From a virus: 26,570 bases of DNA. The notes beneath the pieces are model-generated. The model was given only the letters and a program-made list of their open reading frames with translations, was not told where the DNA came from and searched no databases. The position numbers and the translations under genes are program-made. Positions 1 to 7,488 of this stretch are shown here, in pieces. How positions within the stretch are numbered: position 1 is the first letter of the stretch; each line of letters begins with the position of its first letter. Location: positions 1 to 26,570 of IMG/VR virus record IMGVR_UViG_3300030406_002326, one strand, 5' to 3'.

Positions 1-239
1 GATATGATCATAATTTTTCTTTCTGGATCGTTAAAGAGAGTCCAGAGGACGAAGGCTCCTGTGATCCACGACTTTCCAACGCCACGGAAAGCCTGTATCT
101 GAAGACGCTTAGGTCCATTTTGAAGATAGTCTGCGATTGCATATTGTGCCCTCGTGGGTGATGGTAAATCTAGTTGTGACCATAGTGCTTGTAGGAAGAG
201 TTTAAAGTCGTCCTGTAAAGCTGTTATAGTATCATTCAT
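1..239 (-). CDS. terL: Terminase large subunit (gp19-like), N-terminal part, cut by window edge
   Basis: This is the ATPase that pumps DNA into the prohead; it acts with TerS at the portal. Only the first 79 residues are visible. They begin MNDTITALQDDFKLF from an ATG at 239. The frame is open to the window edge. A Walker A motif, FRGVGKSW, lies at about residues 51-58 and matches the RGVGK-type loop of T7-like large terminases. The second ATG at 235 leads to an early stop, so 239 is the start. The gene begins 8 nt after the stop of the 502-aa protein, with no clear Shine-Dalgarno, so translational coupling is likely. The position, last in the late cluster after TerS, equals T7 gene 19. The nuclease domain is outside the window. 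Confidence 0.93.
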   Translation of the reverse strand, partial: MNDTITALQDDFKLFLQALWSQLDLPSPTRAQYAIADYLQNGPKRLQIQAFRGVGKSWITGAFVLWTLFNDPERKIMII

Positions 240-247
240 AAGTTATA

Positions 248-1756
248 TTAAAATGCCAAACTAGCTAAAGCTTCCTCAGCTTCTTTTCTACGATCCCATT
301 GTTTAATTTCTGCTACTCCATATTGAGGATCATCTTCAGGTAAATGAGTATTAGCTGGGATATATTTATCTTCTTTAAGAAATCTATAAAAGATCTCTTC
401 GTGTCGTCTTTTATCTCCTTCTGCCATCATCCTTGCTCCAGAACCTATCAACCCGAAACCAAAAGAAGGTGCTACTGATATACCACCTGACGGTATAGCA
501 GCTAAACCAGTACCTAAAGCAGCTGTATCTGCAACATTAGCTATATCAGACCAGTTCGATGTACTAGCCTCCTCATAATATCGTTCAAATGGGGTTTTAG
601 CTTCATATGTTAAATCAGCTAGAACTGGTACACCTGTTAGTAATTCTAATCCTATTTCACCTACTTTAAAAACTTTACCTGCTACACCTGGAATTTTACC
701 TCCTCCTTTTAATACAGGTTTAAGTTTGTTTAATTTACGCATCCTTGCCTGGATCTGAGATAAGGATAAATTTGGATTTTTATTCAACTCTTTCAATAAC
801 TTTAGCAAGCCACCTTGTCCTTCATCTATTAAATCCATATCAATTTTATCAATATCTGGAAGCTTCATTCCTTGAGAAAGACGATGAACTATATCATTTA
901 TATCAAGGTTAAACCCATCTTTATGACTTATTATTTCTCTATATTTTTTGAGTAACGATGGGTCTTTTATATTTTCTAAATCTACACCTGCAAGTTGTGA
1001 AATAAACTTTCTAGCAGTACTTTCTTGCTCATTCAGTGCAGCAACATTTGTCATCATCTTACCAGGATCATAAGCATAGTTTCTTATCTGTTTCACCATG
1101 AAGTCAATAGAATCATCGTCTGTAAAAAATTGATTCGGTATAAATTCTTTACCTTCTCCTATAAGACCTGAAGGTCGATCAAAGCCTTCAGCAAACATAC
1201 CTGTATCAGCTTTATCTGTTATAATATTATAATGTGCAGAAATTGCCTTACCTGAAGAACGCACATTGTCTACTACCTCACTTAATAACTTACCTGCACT
1301 ATGACCACGCCTAGATAAAGGAAATAAATTATCAAAAACTACACCTGATGTACCGCCTTCATCTCTGAAGCGTTTCATTACTTGTAAGGCTTTTTTTATA
1401 CCCGTTTTTGAACCTTTTGTAATATCTTGAAACCATTGCATCACATTTTGATGTAAATAGTGATGACCTTCCATTCCACCTACAAATTGAAAGCCTCTTA
1501 ATGTTTGATCTTCCAATTGTTTAAGTTTAAACGCTAAGGTTCCAGCATCATCATTTATAAACTTTTTAAGATGTGGTAAAAAGAGTAAATCTGGTTGTGC
1601 TAGTAAAGCAGCTTTAGCTCTATTAGCATATGTTGAACTAAGTACTTCTTTTTTCCCACGCCACTTAAATTCACTATTTAAACCCTTATCTATCTTTGTA
1701 AAGGCTTTGTTAATAAGATTAACATACTCTTCATTCTTCCAAAGTTCTTCATTCAT
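248..1756 (-). CDS. 502-aa protein with GHH nuclease-like motif, just upstream of TerL
   Basis: The function is not established. A stretch around residues 93-152 holds G-G-M-E-G-H-H (93-99), then N143-L-F-P-L and H152. This spacing recalls GHH-type members of the HNH/endonuclease VII (treble-clef) superfamily, seen in Tox-GHH toxins and some phage proteins. The centre (about 250-350) is charged and probably helical. Residues about 410-445 are glycine- and alanine-rich and hydrophobic, and could contact membrane. The start ATG forms a TAATG overlap with the stop of the 81-aa gene, and the end lies 8 nt before terL. HNH nucleases next to terminases are known in other phages, where they help DNA packaging. 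A virion-delivered nuclease is an alternative. The reading frame is sure; the nuclease call is a motif-level inference. Confidence 0.6.
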   Translation of the reverse strand: MNEELWKNEEYVNLINKAFTKIDKGLNSEFKWRGKKEVLSSTYANRAKAALLAQPDLLFLPHLKKFINDDAGTLAFKLKQLEDQTLRGFQFVGGMEGHHYLHQNVMQWFQDITKGSKTGIKKALQVMKRFRDEGGTSGVVFDNLFPLSRRGHSAGKLLSEVVDNVRSSGKAISAHYNIITDKADTGMFAEGFDRPSGLIGEGKEFIPNQFFTDDDSIDFMVKQIRNYAYDPGKMMTNVAALNEQESTARKFISQLAGVDLENIKDPSLLKKYREIISHKDGFNLDINDIVHRLSQGMKLPDIDKIDMDLIDEGQGGLLKLLKELNKNPNLSLSQIQARMRKLNKLKPVLKGGGKIPGVAGKVFKVGEIGLELLTGVPVLADLTYEAKTPFERYYEEASTSNWSDIANVADTAALGTGLAAIPSGGISVAPSFGFGLIGSGARMMAEGDKRRHEEIFYRFLKEDKYIPANTHLPEDDPQYGVAEIKQWDRRKEAEEALASLAF

Positions 1757-2001
1757 TATCTCCCTTGACCTCCTCCTCTTCCACGATTTGTCTTCCGACT
1801 CTCTGCTTTATAGGATCCATCGGATTGCTTAGAAGCATCCTTTTTAGAACCTTTAGGGATACCTAGCGCCGCTCTAGCTTTACCATGATCCCTTTTGTAC
1901 TTTTTGGAGTGGGCATACTTACCTCCAGGACTATTATCGCGTACATGCTTAGCACGTGATTTAGCGTTTGTCCTATAAGTTTCCGTTGACGACTTTGCCA
2001 T
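1756..2001 (-). CDS. Small basic conserved phage protein between TerS and the 502-aa gene
   Basis: This 81-aa, strongly basic protein begins MAKSSTETYRTNAKSRAKH. It contains a KKYKRDHGKARAALG segment and a Gly/Arg-rich tail (NRGRGGGQGR). It resembles a family of short Lys/Arg-rich proteins that marine phages encode next to terminase genes. The composition suggests nucleic-acid binding, but no catalytic motif is visible. The ATG at 2001 follows GGAG a few bases upstream, which supports this start. It overlaps the end of the TerS-like gene by 29 nt, and its stop overlaps the next start in TAATG. A packaging accessory role is a guess from position. Confidence 0.8.
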   Translation of the reverse strand: MAKSSTETYRTNAKSRAKHVRDNSPGGKYAHSKKYKRDHGKARAALGIPKGSKKDASKQSDGSYKAESRKTNRGRGGGQGR

Positions 2002-2227
2002 ACATTCTCCGTTTTACAAGTTCAGGGTCTACTTTGGGTAATACATTAGCGAGTTTATCTAAAGGACTACCTTCAAATGCTACCCCACTAATATCATTGA
2101 TTTTTAACCAGTCACAAGCTGCTTTAAGGTCTTGTGTTGAAGCGGTGCCACTTTTAACCCGTTGTAGGAATTCATTTGTGACAAGGCTGTGTAATTCGTT
2201 AAACTGGTCTTCAGTGGCTTTCTTCAT
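1973..2227 (-). CDS. terS: Terminase small subunit-like protein (gp18 position)
   Basis: This 84-aa protein begins MKKATEDQFNELHSLVTNEF. The pattern LH..V...F..R.KSG.A...DL.AA..WLK.NDI is the compact helical motif common to small terminases of T7-like and other marine phages. T7 gp18 is of similar size (89 aa). TerS recognises the concatemer and regulates TerL ATPase. It lies three genes before terL in the late operon, where T7 gene 18 sits. The ATG directly follows the TAA of the 51-aa gene with no spacer, so it is probably made by reinitiation. Its end overlaps the 81-aa gene by 29 nt. The assignment rests on the motif plus position. Confidence 0.78.
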   Translation of the reverse strand: MKKATEDQFNELHSLVTNEFLQRVKSGTASTQDLKAACDWLKINDISGVAFEGSPLDKLANVLPKVDPELVKRRMYGKVVNGNL

Positions 2228-2383
2228 TTAACTAAATAGTTTCTCTTTTACAATTTTTAGTGCCTGATCATCAAGCTTGTTATCAGTTCTAGCTACATAC
2301 GCTTCTAGTAGATCTACTACAAGTTTCTTCACTGAATCTGACTTCAAGAAGGCGAAAAGGATGGGTTTGATGATAAGTAACAT
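2228..2383 (-). CDS. 51-aa conserved small cyanophage protein
   Basis: This short gene begins MLLIIKPILFAFLKSDSVKK. It continues with LVVDLLEAYVARTDNKLDDQ and ends KIVKEKLFS. The N-terminus is hydrophobic (residues 1-12) and the rest is an amphipathic, charged helix. The sequence is similar to short proteins I recognise from other marine cyanophages in the same position; no function is known to me. It begins 3 nt after the stop of the preceding exported protein and ends exactly at the TerS start codon. This packing, the codon structure and the lack of another reading for this DNA make it a real gene. A membrane-associated role in lysis or packaging is possible but not shown. Confidence 0.72.
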   Translation of the reverse strand: MLLIIKPILFAFLKSDSVKKLVVDLLEAYVARTDNKLDDQALKIVKEKLFS

Positions 2384-2386
2384 AGT

Positions 2387-3391
2387 TTATTTTTTAGTAG
2401 TGGTTTTCTTTTCAGTTTTTTTCTCAGCTGTTTTCTTCTCAGCTGCCTTGATTCTTACTTCTCTTTGATCTGATAATGTACTCATTTTACATTCTTCTTT
2501 AGGTTTAGTCCATGGCTTATACCATGGTTTAGGCGGTAACTTACATTTAAGAATTTTAGCTTCCGCTTTTTTCCATGCAGAGATAGGAATGATATCACTA
2601 CACATATGATAGACACGTGTGCCAGGTAGGATCATAAACCCCTTTGATTGGAGGTTTGCACATTCCTTAGCTCTAACTAATTCATAGTCTAAAGCCATTT
2701 TAGCCTCCTGGCGTGCTGCTATAGATTTACATCTCTCAACAATAGAACCGTCTAGGGGAACCATGAAGTTAATCTGTGCTCCCCAGTTCTCAGCTACAGT
2801 ATAGCTTTGTTGTTCCATATGATCATCGAATGGTGTGGTATGATTCCCCATATAAAAAGGTGAGAAAGTCATAGTTGCACCATTACAACTGATATTAGGA
2901 CCCATCACTTGTCTGGATGGTGCTCCATTGTTCTGAAATTGTACAGCTTGGTTTGTAACGTTACCAGTAGCAGCAGCAACTGGATTTGAGGTGTTATTGG
3001 TTTCTCCTTCATCCGCACGAACTGGTGCTATTGAGAGAAGACTGATAAGGATGTAGTAGTAGCAGAAGTTTCGATAGTTCTTTCGATTTCTGTTACTTCT
3101 AGTACCTGACTTGCGGCTCTTGTTACGATCTCTAGTGAGAAATCTGAACCAGCTGTTGTCATGTTGAATACCGAATCTGAATCGGCGATACCGCCTGACG
3201 AGGTAGAGGTATGGGTTATATTGTCCCCACTCCACTTGTTTAAGGCTGACCCATAAGTGGTCGTCGTTATTTCTTCTGTTATTTCTTGAGTTGTAGTGGT
3301 GGTTGAATTCATTGATCCCTGGGTGAACTGGGGAGTCACTAATTCTGCTCTTGCTACCGAGGGTGAAAACAGTAGGAAGAGTAAAAGCCAT
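2387..3391 (-). CDS. Exported protein whose 5' part overlaps the preceding gene in the -1 frame; true start unclear
   Basis: The frame is open from an ATG at 3391 (334 codons), but only the downstream part looks like a protein. Residues 109-126, FCYYYILISLLSIAPVRA, form a signal-peptide core with a plausible cleavage site before DEGETNN. The mature part has NPVAAATGNVTNQAVQF, a CNGATMTFSPFYMGN segment, further cysteines and a Lys-rich tail. Residues 1-100 coincide with the out-of-frame shadow of the 123-aa gene. No ATG, GTG or TTG lies just before the signal peptide; the nearest is a GTG at 3235. The product may start there, use a rare start, or arise by frameshift. It resembles paired exported cyanophage proteins of unknown function, sitting in the lysis region. 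A spanin-like role is a weak possibility. Confidence 0.6.
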   Translation of the reverse strand: MAFTLPTVFTLGSKSRISDSPVHPGINEFNHHYNSRNNRRNNDDHLWVSLKQVEWGQYNPYLYLVRRYRRFRFGIQHDNSWFRFLTRDRNKSRKSGTRSNRNRKNYRNFCYYYILISLLSIAPVRADEGETNNTSNPVAAATGNVTNQAVQFQNNGAPSRQVMGPNISCNGATMTFSPFYMGNHTTPFDDHMEQQSYTVAENWGAQINFMVPLDGSIVERCKSIAARQEAKMALDYELVRAKECANLQSKGFMILPGTRVYHMCSDIIPISAWKKAEAKILKCKLPPKPWYKPWTKPKEECKMSTLSDQREVRIKAAEKKTAEKKTEKKTTTKK

Positions 3392-3399
3392 TTTCTCAT
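3028..3399 (-). CDS. 123-aa exported Thr/Ser-rich protein
   Basis: The protein begins MRKWLLLFLLFSPSVARA, a textbook signal peptide with cleavage before ELVTPQ. The mature part is rich in Thr and Ser (MNSTTTTTQEITEEITTTTYG) with a YGSALNKWSGDN segment and ends SLSVFSQ. There is no lipobox cysteine. It resembles cyanophage exported proteins that carry TTTTTQ..TE and end in SLSVFSQ-like residues; their function is unknown. Its ATG overlaps the stop of the holin-like gene (ATGA), which indicates coupling. Its 3' end overlaps the signal-peptide region of the next exported protein in the -1 frame. Nested exported pairs next to holins recall Rz/Rz1 spanins, but the sequence features do not prove this. 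Confidence 0.78.
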   Translation of the reverse strand: MRKWLLLFLLFSPSVARAELVTPQFTQGSMNSTTTTTQEITEEITTTTYGSALNKWSGDNITHTSTSSGGIADSDSVFNMTTAGSDFSLEIVTRAASQVLEVTEIERTIETSATTTSLSVFSQ

Positions 3400-3701
3400 T
3401 CTTCCTTTTTCTTTGCCATAGGACAGTTTACTACACCACCTTTATCTTTAGAATTACCAGTAGACAAGCCAAAAGTGGCTAATGCACCAGTAAACACCGA
3501 AGCCACGAACGTGATATCTGAGTTACCAGCTTTCTTAATCATAGGCAGTTCTACGTAATTCATTGTTATGATAAAACCAGACCAAACAACTACGCCAAGT
3601 CTGACGAATGTTCCTAGAATCTGGATTTGGTGTTCTTGATCCTCAGCAGCGTCTTTCAGCTTTCCGAGGATTCCTTTTTTTTCTTCCGGTTTTCCTTCCA
3701 T
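3396..3701 (-). CDS. Holin-like two-helix membrane protein (T7 gp17.5 position)
   Basis: The 101-aa protein has a soluble, charged N-terminus (GILGKLKDAAEDQEHQIQIL). It has a first membrane helix at about residues 30-50 (VRLGVVVWSGFIITMNYV) and a second at about 64-80 (FVASVFTGALATFGLSTG), with a Lys-rich C-terminus. Two transmembrane helices with charged ends and this length fit a class II holin, which permeabilises the inner membrane at lysis. It lies between the tail-fibre genes and TerS, exactly where T7 places its holin gene 17.5. Similar proteins occur in marine cyanophages. It overlaps the preceding gene by 46 nt and the next by 4 nt. No endolysin is recognisable in the window, so partner and function are inferred. 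Confidence 0.62.
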   Translation of the reverse strand: MEGKPEEKKGILGKLKDAAEDQEHQIQILGTFVRLGVVVWSGFIITMNYVELPMIKKAGNSDITFVASVFTGALATFGLSTGNSKDKGGVVNCPMAKKKEE

Positions 3702-4051
3702 TTGTTGACCTTAGCTTGTAATTGCTTTTGGACTTTCTTTTTAATTGGTTCAAATAAGGTTTGTGTAACAGAGGTGGTTGCCACTGCCACTACTGCTGTT
3801 GTTACAGCTGTTATCACTACTGCTGTTTCCGGTATAGGCATTTGTATATCTAATACCGGAATCGTTAGTTTAGGTGGTTCAGGCTGCTCTTCATTTGTCT
3901 CTGTTTTAACGTCTTCAGGGGCTTCTAAATCAGCTGGAGGTACAATCATAGGTTTATATGATGGAACACGCGCTGTAGGCGGTCTGAAGTACATATGAGG
4001 GACATCTAAAGCTTTAGGTAGATTAGGTATTGGAAGGTGGATGGGATCCAT
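3656..4051 (-). CDS. Proline-rich protein with one C-terminal membrane anchor
   Basis: Residues 1-75 are rich in Pro and acidic residues (for example PKLTIPVLDIQMPIPE). A single hydrophobic helix at about 77-100 (AVVITAVTTAVVAVATTSV) is followed by a very basic, probably coiled tail ending in ENRKKKKE. Cyanophages commonly encode proteins with this layout (proline-rich stalk, one helix, basic cytoplasmic end) near tail-fibre and lysis genes; the role is not known to me. The start ATG forms a TAATG overlap with the stop of the preceding gene. The end overlaps the holin-like gene by 46 nt. A lysis-related envelope role would fit the neighbourhood but is inference. Confidence 0.7.
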   Translation of the reverse strand: MDPIHLPIPNLPKALDVPHMYFRPPTARVPSYKPMIVPPADLEAPEDVKTETNEEQPEPPKLTIPVLDIQMPIPETAVVITAVTTAVVAVATTSVTQTLFEPIKKKVQKQLQAKVNKWKENRKKKKESSES

Positions 4052-4605
4052 TATCTAGCAGGTGCATATGGATCTTCTGGCCAAAGTGTTATACCAGCAG
4101 TACGTTTACCATCACTATCATAAGTCCCATCTATTAGTTTTTGTAATGCAGCTACATCTGCACAATTTGTGATTTCTGTTTCACGTGTAGCACAGGTAGT
4201 TCTAATAGCATCTCTATAAGTTGCAACTTTAGAATCTATTGCTGTATCTTTTTCAGCTTTACGTGTGACTTGCCAATCATATTTAGATAAGAATGAATTG
4301 GCTGCCTCTTTTTGTTGATTAATGTATATAGTCTTCAAACCATAATTAATGATTTGATTTCCATCTGAATCTTTTGCATCATTCCCATCTTTATCTTTTG
4401 CGTTAGAATCAGTTAAAGATTTAGGTGTACTGGCATCAATATAAAATCTATCATCATACCAAGCTGGATCATCTTCTTCAGTAATACCTATTGCTTTTTT
4501 CTCATCCAATGTGGTTAATCGTAACCAATTTGCTGGATATTGTACACCATTTGATGTAAAAGCGACATCAGTTGGTAATGTTTTTCCGTCTAATTTAAAT
4601 GCCAT
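4051..4605 (-). CDS. Tail-fibre-assembly-like cyanophage protein
   Basis: I place the start at the ATG at 4605 (MAFKLDGKTLPTDVAF), giving 184 aa. It lies 1 nt after the TGA of the 806-aa gene. The in-frame ATG 108 nt upstream would only add a shadow of that gene's C-terminus. The N-terminal half (LPTDVAF..NGVQYPANWLRLTT..EKKAIGI) matches a recurring phage module found behind tail-fibre genes. The C-terminal part (YDWQVTRKAEKDTAIDSKVA, then RDAIRT) is like small tail-fibre assembly chaperones. It probably helps fold or attach an adhesin encoded upstream. An Asp-rich insert lies in the middle (NAKDKDGNDAKDSDGN). Function is by family resemblance and position. Confidence 0.68.
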   Translation of the reverse strand: MAFKLDGKTLPTDVAFTSNGVQYPANWLRLTTLDEKKAIGITEEDDPAWYDDRFYIDASTPKSLTDSNAKDKDGNDAKDSDGNQIINYGLKTIYINQQKEAANSFLSKYDWQVTRKAEKDTAIDSKVATYRDAIRTTCATRETEITNCADVAALQKLIDGTYDSDGKRTAGITLWPEDPYAPAR

Positions 4606-4606
4606 A

Positions 4607-7027
4607 TCAATAAGCTTTAGAATATTTAAAAGGTGTTTTAGCAAATGCCATCCAGATAAGAGTGTCACCACTCCCGTTGAATTGAGCATAAGAAGACCTA
4701 ACTTTAAACCCATTGGCTAAGAAGTCTATTTGAGGGTCTGAACCTGTATTTGTATACTCAGCAGAATCACTATCTGGATAAACAGTTTTGGTGGTAGGGT
4801 TATAAGTATTTCTTTTATTATCAAATATATGCCATGGACCTGTATCTGAACTACGCTTGTGTAGGAGAAATGCGGGTTCAAAACCACACCATACGAATGG
4901 TCCGTCGGTTGATCCATTCCCAGTCCATGTTCCGATTTTACTGAAACCTTCTACTTCGCTGAATACATAAGCTATATGGTTTTTAGTATCAGTATTAACT
5001 TCCCATCCACCACCATTGACAGTAAACACAGAAGAAGTTGGTGCAGTATCATTCCAAAAAGCCTGAGTATCTACACCTGCACCTGAATCAAGTGTCATCT
5101 CTTTTGTAGCTCCGAGACTAGCGTGATAAACGTGCCAACTATATCCAGCAGTATCTCTGTCTTTTATTATATATAGTTGAGGAACAGCATTCAATCCATG
5201 TCCAACTGTTGCTCCTGTAGCATTGTTTCCAACATAAGTTACAATAGAAAATCCTGCTGAAGTATTTGCGTTTACTGTTGAACTTATAGAACCATCTGAA
5301 TTAGATGCTGATGCTGAATCAGATCCTCTCCAATTCCAAGATACATAAGTCTTTGTATTACCATTAACACCTGAATTCGTGCCGAGTGTAAAACCATCTG
5401 AATCAAATGATTTAAGCAACTGTGCATCTGTAGCTTCAGCTGCAGTTCCATTAGTAACTAATTCTTTAGTGACTCCTCTTACTGTATCGAATAGAGAGTT
5501 GTTATCAGCGTCACTTCTACCTTTAGTCCATACTAAGTCAGGTGAAAAACCAACGCCTGTTATTGCTTGCTCTGCCCCTGTTCCTGTATAAAGAGCTATA
5601 TTGAAATGTTCACCAGGATTTTTAATTGTTGGTGCAGACATATTAGATGCACATAATGTTTTAAACCCTGTTGGTGCAGTATGAGAGAATGCTTTTTGAC
5701 CAAAATTTAATTCCCAAGTAGCACTTTGATAACCATAAGCACATGGAAAATATTCACCTGTTGCACCTGTTATAGTCCCCTGACTAGTACCGTTTTTATA
5801 AAAAGTTATTTCATCATCATCACTATTAAAAGCAACTCCTATAACATCATCTGTTGTCCATGTACTACCATAAGCACTTAATCCAGATGCGGAGCCAGGA
5901 CCTATACATTTCTGACCAGTTGATAAATAACTAATAGCACCATCTACATAATTATAGTCTCCACCATAAGGCATTTGACTCCCAGTAGTTTTATCTATAG
6001 GTAGAAGACCAACACCAGATCCACCACCAACAGCAACACTTGTTAATTCATAATACCATTTACCACTTGACATGGCAAACGTACCAAAGGTTCCTAAATT
6101 ATTACTATTTCCAGTATCACCTATACCTTGTAATGCACCCTCCTTAACACTTGTGGCATTTGCGTTAATAGGATCAAGAACACACCAATTATTAGTTGGA
6201 GTATCTTCTACAGAATCATTTCCTACACCTGCTGCTACTGAAAAATTATGAGGAGTCCAATCATTATTATTACCAGAACGATCCTTTCCTAATGTTGCTG
6301 CGGTAGTATCTGAATTGTCGGAAAAGTTTAAATAGAATCCATTGTCACCATAAGTTCCATCGTATTTTTTAGGAACCCAAGCTCCTGTTATACTATTAGT
6401 TTCAGCAAAATCACCAGGTTCTAATTGTTGACCATCAATAAAATAACTCTCTGTCATATAACCACCAAAGCGTGTTGAACTTGATGTTCCTCCTGGTGCA
6501 GCATAACGTCCTATAGAGTGTCGTTGTTGTTTATTCCAACCTAATTGATAATTTTGTGATGGTTGAGTATTTGTACTAAAACTAGTTTCTTGAACACCAT
6601 TAACATATATTTTTACTCTATTAGCTGCTGTTGCTTGTGTTGTATCTGTTGCGACTACTAAATGATACCAGGCTGATGGATCTCTAAATACACGAGCCGT
6701 AACCAAATCCATTTGAGTTGCACCTGAGTCATACATTCTCAGTTTGTCACTACTTACAATATACATTACACTTTCATTAGAACCATCACCACCTACATCT
6801 GGTGCGAATAAATGATTGGTTCCACTATTTGTGCTTCCAAATTGAGATCTCTTAAACCAAGTGGAATATGTCCATTTTTGACGATCCCCATCATGATCAA
6901 AATCTCTATCTAAACCACCTCCATTACCAGAAGTGTTTGAACCAGAGACACTAGCAAATCTAAGAGATCTTTCTATTTCATAGTCTCCAGCTGCGCTAGA
7001 ACCGGTCCTTGCTGTATTATCAAACAT
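4607..7027 (-). CDS. Large LamG-SPRY-containing tail adhesin/tip protein
   Basis: This 806-aa protein probably binds the host surface. Visible modules are, in order: a concanavalin/LamG-like fold at about 50-200 (WTYSTWFKRS, then AWYHLVVATD and VKIYVNG); a SPRY-like fold at about 318-445 (SSGKWYYELTS, then DDVIGVAFNSDDDEITFYKNG); a module often found after these in marine phages at about 474-566 (FNIALYTGTGAEQAITGVGF, then NSLFDTVRG and SWNWRG, similar to DUF7483). Residues 591-800 hold related degenerate copies (FSIVTYVGNNATGATVGHGL; FSKIGTWTGNGSTDGPFVWC). The start follows the 142-aa gene's stop closely. It is the last of seven fibre-type genes. Sugar versus protein receptor cannot be told. 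Confidence 0.82.
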   Translation of the reverse strand: MFDNTARTGSSAAGDYEIERSLRFASVSGSNTSGNGGGLDRDFDHDGDRQKWTYSTWFKRSQFGSTNSGTNHLFAPDVGGDGSNESVMYIVSSDKLRMYDSGATQMDLVTARVFRDPSAWYHLVVATDTTQATAANRVKIYVNGVQETSFSTNTQPSQNYQLGWNKQQRHSIGRYAAPGGTSSSTRFGGYMTESYFIDGQQLEPGDFAETNSITGAWVPKKYDGTYGDNGFYLNFSDNSDTTAATLGKDRSGNNNDWTPHNFSVAAGVGNDSVEDTPTNNWCVLDPINANATSVKEGALQGIGDTGNSNNLGTFGTFAMSSGKWYYELTSVAVGGGSGVGLLPIDKTTGSQMPYGGDYNYVDGAISYLSTGQKCIGPGSASGLSAYGSTWTTDDVIGVAFNSDDDEITFYKNGTSQGTITGATGEYFPCAYGYQSATWELNFGQKAFSHTAPTGFKTLCASNMSAPTIKNPGEHFNIALYTGTGAEQAITGVGFSPDLVWTKGRSDADNNSLFDTVRGVTKELVTNGTAAEATDAQLLKSFDSDGFTLGTNSGVNGNTKTYVSWNWRGSDSASASNSDGSISSTVNANTSAGFSIVTYVGNNATGATVGHGLNAVPQLYIIKDRDTAGYSWHVYHASLGATKEMTLDSGAGVDTQAFWNDTAPTSSVFTVNGGGWEVNTDTKNHIAYVFSEVEGFSKIGTWTGNGSTDGPFVWCGFEPAFLLHKRSSDTGPWHIFDNKRNTYNPTTKTVYPDSDSAEYTNTGSDPQIDFLANGFKVRSSYAQFNGSGDTLIWMAFAKTPFKYSKAY

Positions 7028-7028
7028 A

Positions 7029-7457
7029 TCATTTCACATCTAAACTTGCTACACAATGTATAGTATCTGCTGCGGTGACAACATAATCTATACGGTCAAC
7101 TGCATTTGCTGCAGATGACAATGTAGGTGCAGTGCCTCCAACCCATTTATACTGAGAAGTTGCTCCTGAAGTTCCCCATGCAGCAGTTCTCGAACCAGTG
7201 CCATCTTGAGTAATTGTTATCGTCCCGCTCTGCCCGATGTTTTCAGTGTCTGCTGGGTTATTAAAAGTAGCATTATGAGCTAGTGTTACTTTAAAATGGT
7301 TAGCATTACCGAAATTTGGTGTAATAGTACTAGCTGATGTAAGGGTCTCTACATTAGCTGAACTACATCCTGTTAATGCTGCCTTAGTTCCAGATAGTCC
7401 TATAATCGCAGCTGATCCGCTCGAATGAGTCAGACTGTTTGTTTTTAATGTTGACAT
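7029..7457 (-). CDS. Short tail-fibre/tip-associated protein
   Basis: This 142-aa protein begins MSTLKTNSLTHSSGSAAI. It is mostly beta-strand in character, with the segments ADTENIGQSGTITITQDGTG, AAWGTSGATSQYKWVGGTAP and AVDRIDYVV. These are typical of a widespread marine-phage tail-associated domain, seen both alone and at the ends of longer fibres. A GGAG Shine-Dalgarno lies 8 nt before the ATG, one of the clearer ribosome sites in the window. It probably contributes to the fibre or tip complex. Receptor binding is inferred from context. Confidence 0.75.
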   Translation of the reverse strand: MSTLKTNSLTHSSGSAAIIGLSGTKAALTGCSSANVETLTSASTITPNFGNANHFKVTLAHNATFNNPADTENIGQSGTITITQDGTGSRTAAWGTSGATSQYKWVGGTAPTLSSAANAVDRIDYVVTAADTIHCVASLDVK

Positions 7458-7465
7458 AAATTAAT

Positions 7466-7469
7466 CTCC
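7466..7469 (-). promoter_or_regulatory. Shine-Dalgarno of the 142-aa tail gene
   Basis: On the minus strand GGAG lies 8 nt before the ATG at 7457. Most start codons in this window lack a clear Shine-Dalgarno and rely on overlap with the gene before. This gene has a 31-nt spacer from its neighbour, so an independent ribosome site makes sense. Confidence 0.6.
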
Positions 7470-7488
7470 GTTTTTAATTTACTCATAA

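Noticed and set aside
3014-3399. Programmed -1 frameshift fusing the two exported proteins
   Set aside because: The frames are related by -1, but I find no X-XXY-YYZ slippery site in the zero frame, and the internal signal peptide argues for separate initiation. Kept only as an open option in the finding.
3627-3998. Plus-strand ORF of 123 aa
   Set aside because: It lies fully opposite the proline-rich and holin-like genes, has low-complexity Thr/Val content, and no flanking plus-strand genes or ribosome site exist.
4606-4713. N-terminal extension of the 184-aa tail-assembly-like protein
   Set aside because: These 36 codons are the out-of-frame shadow of the C-terminus of the 806-aa adhesin; the conserved sequence starts at MAFKLDGK.
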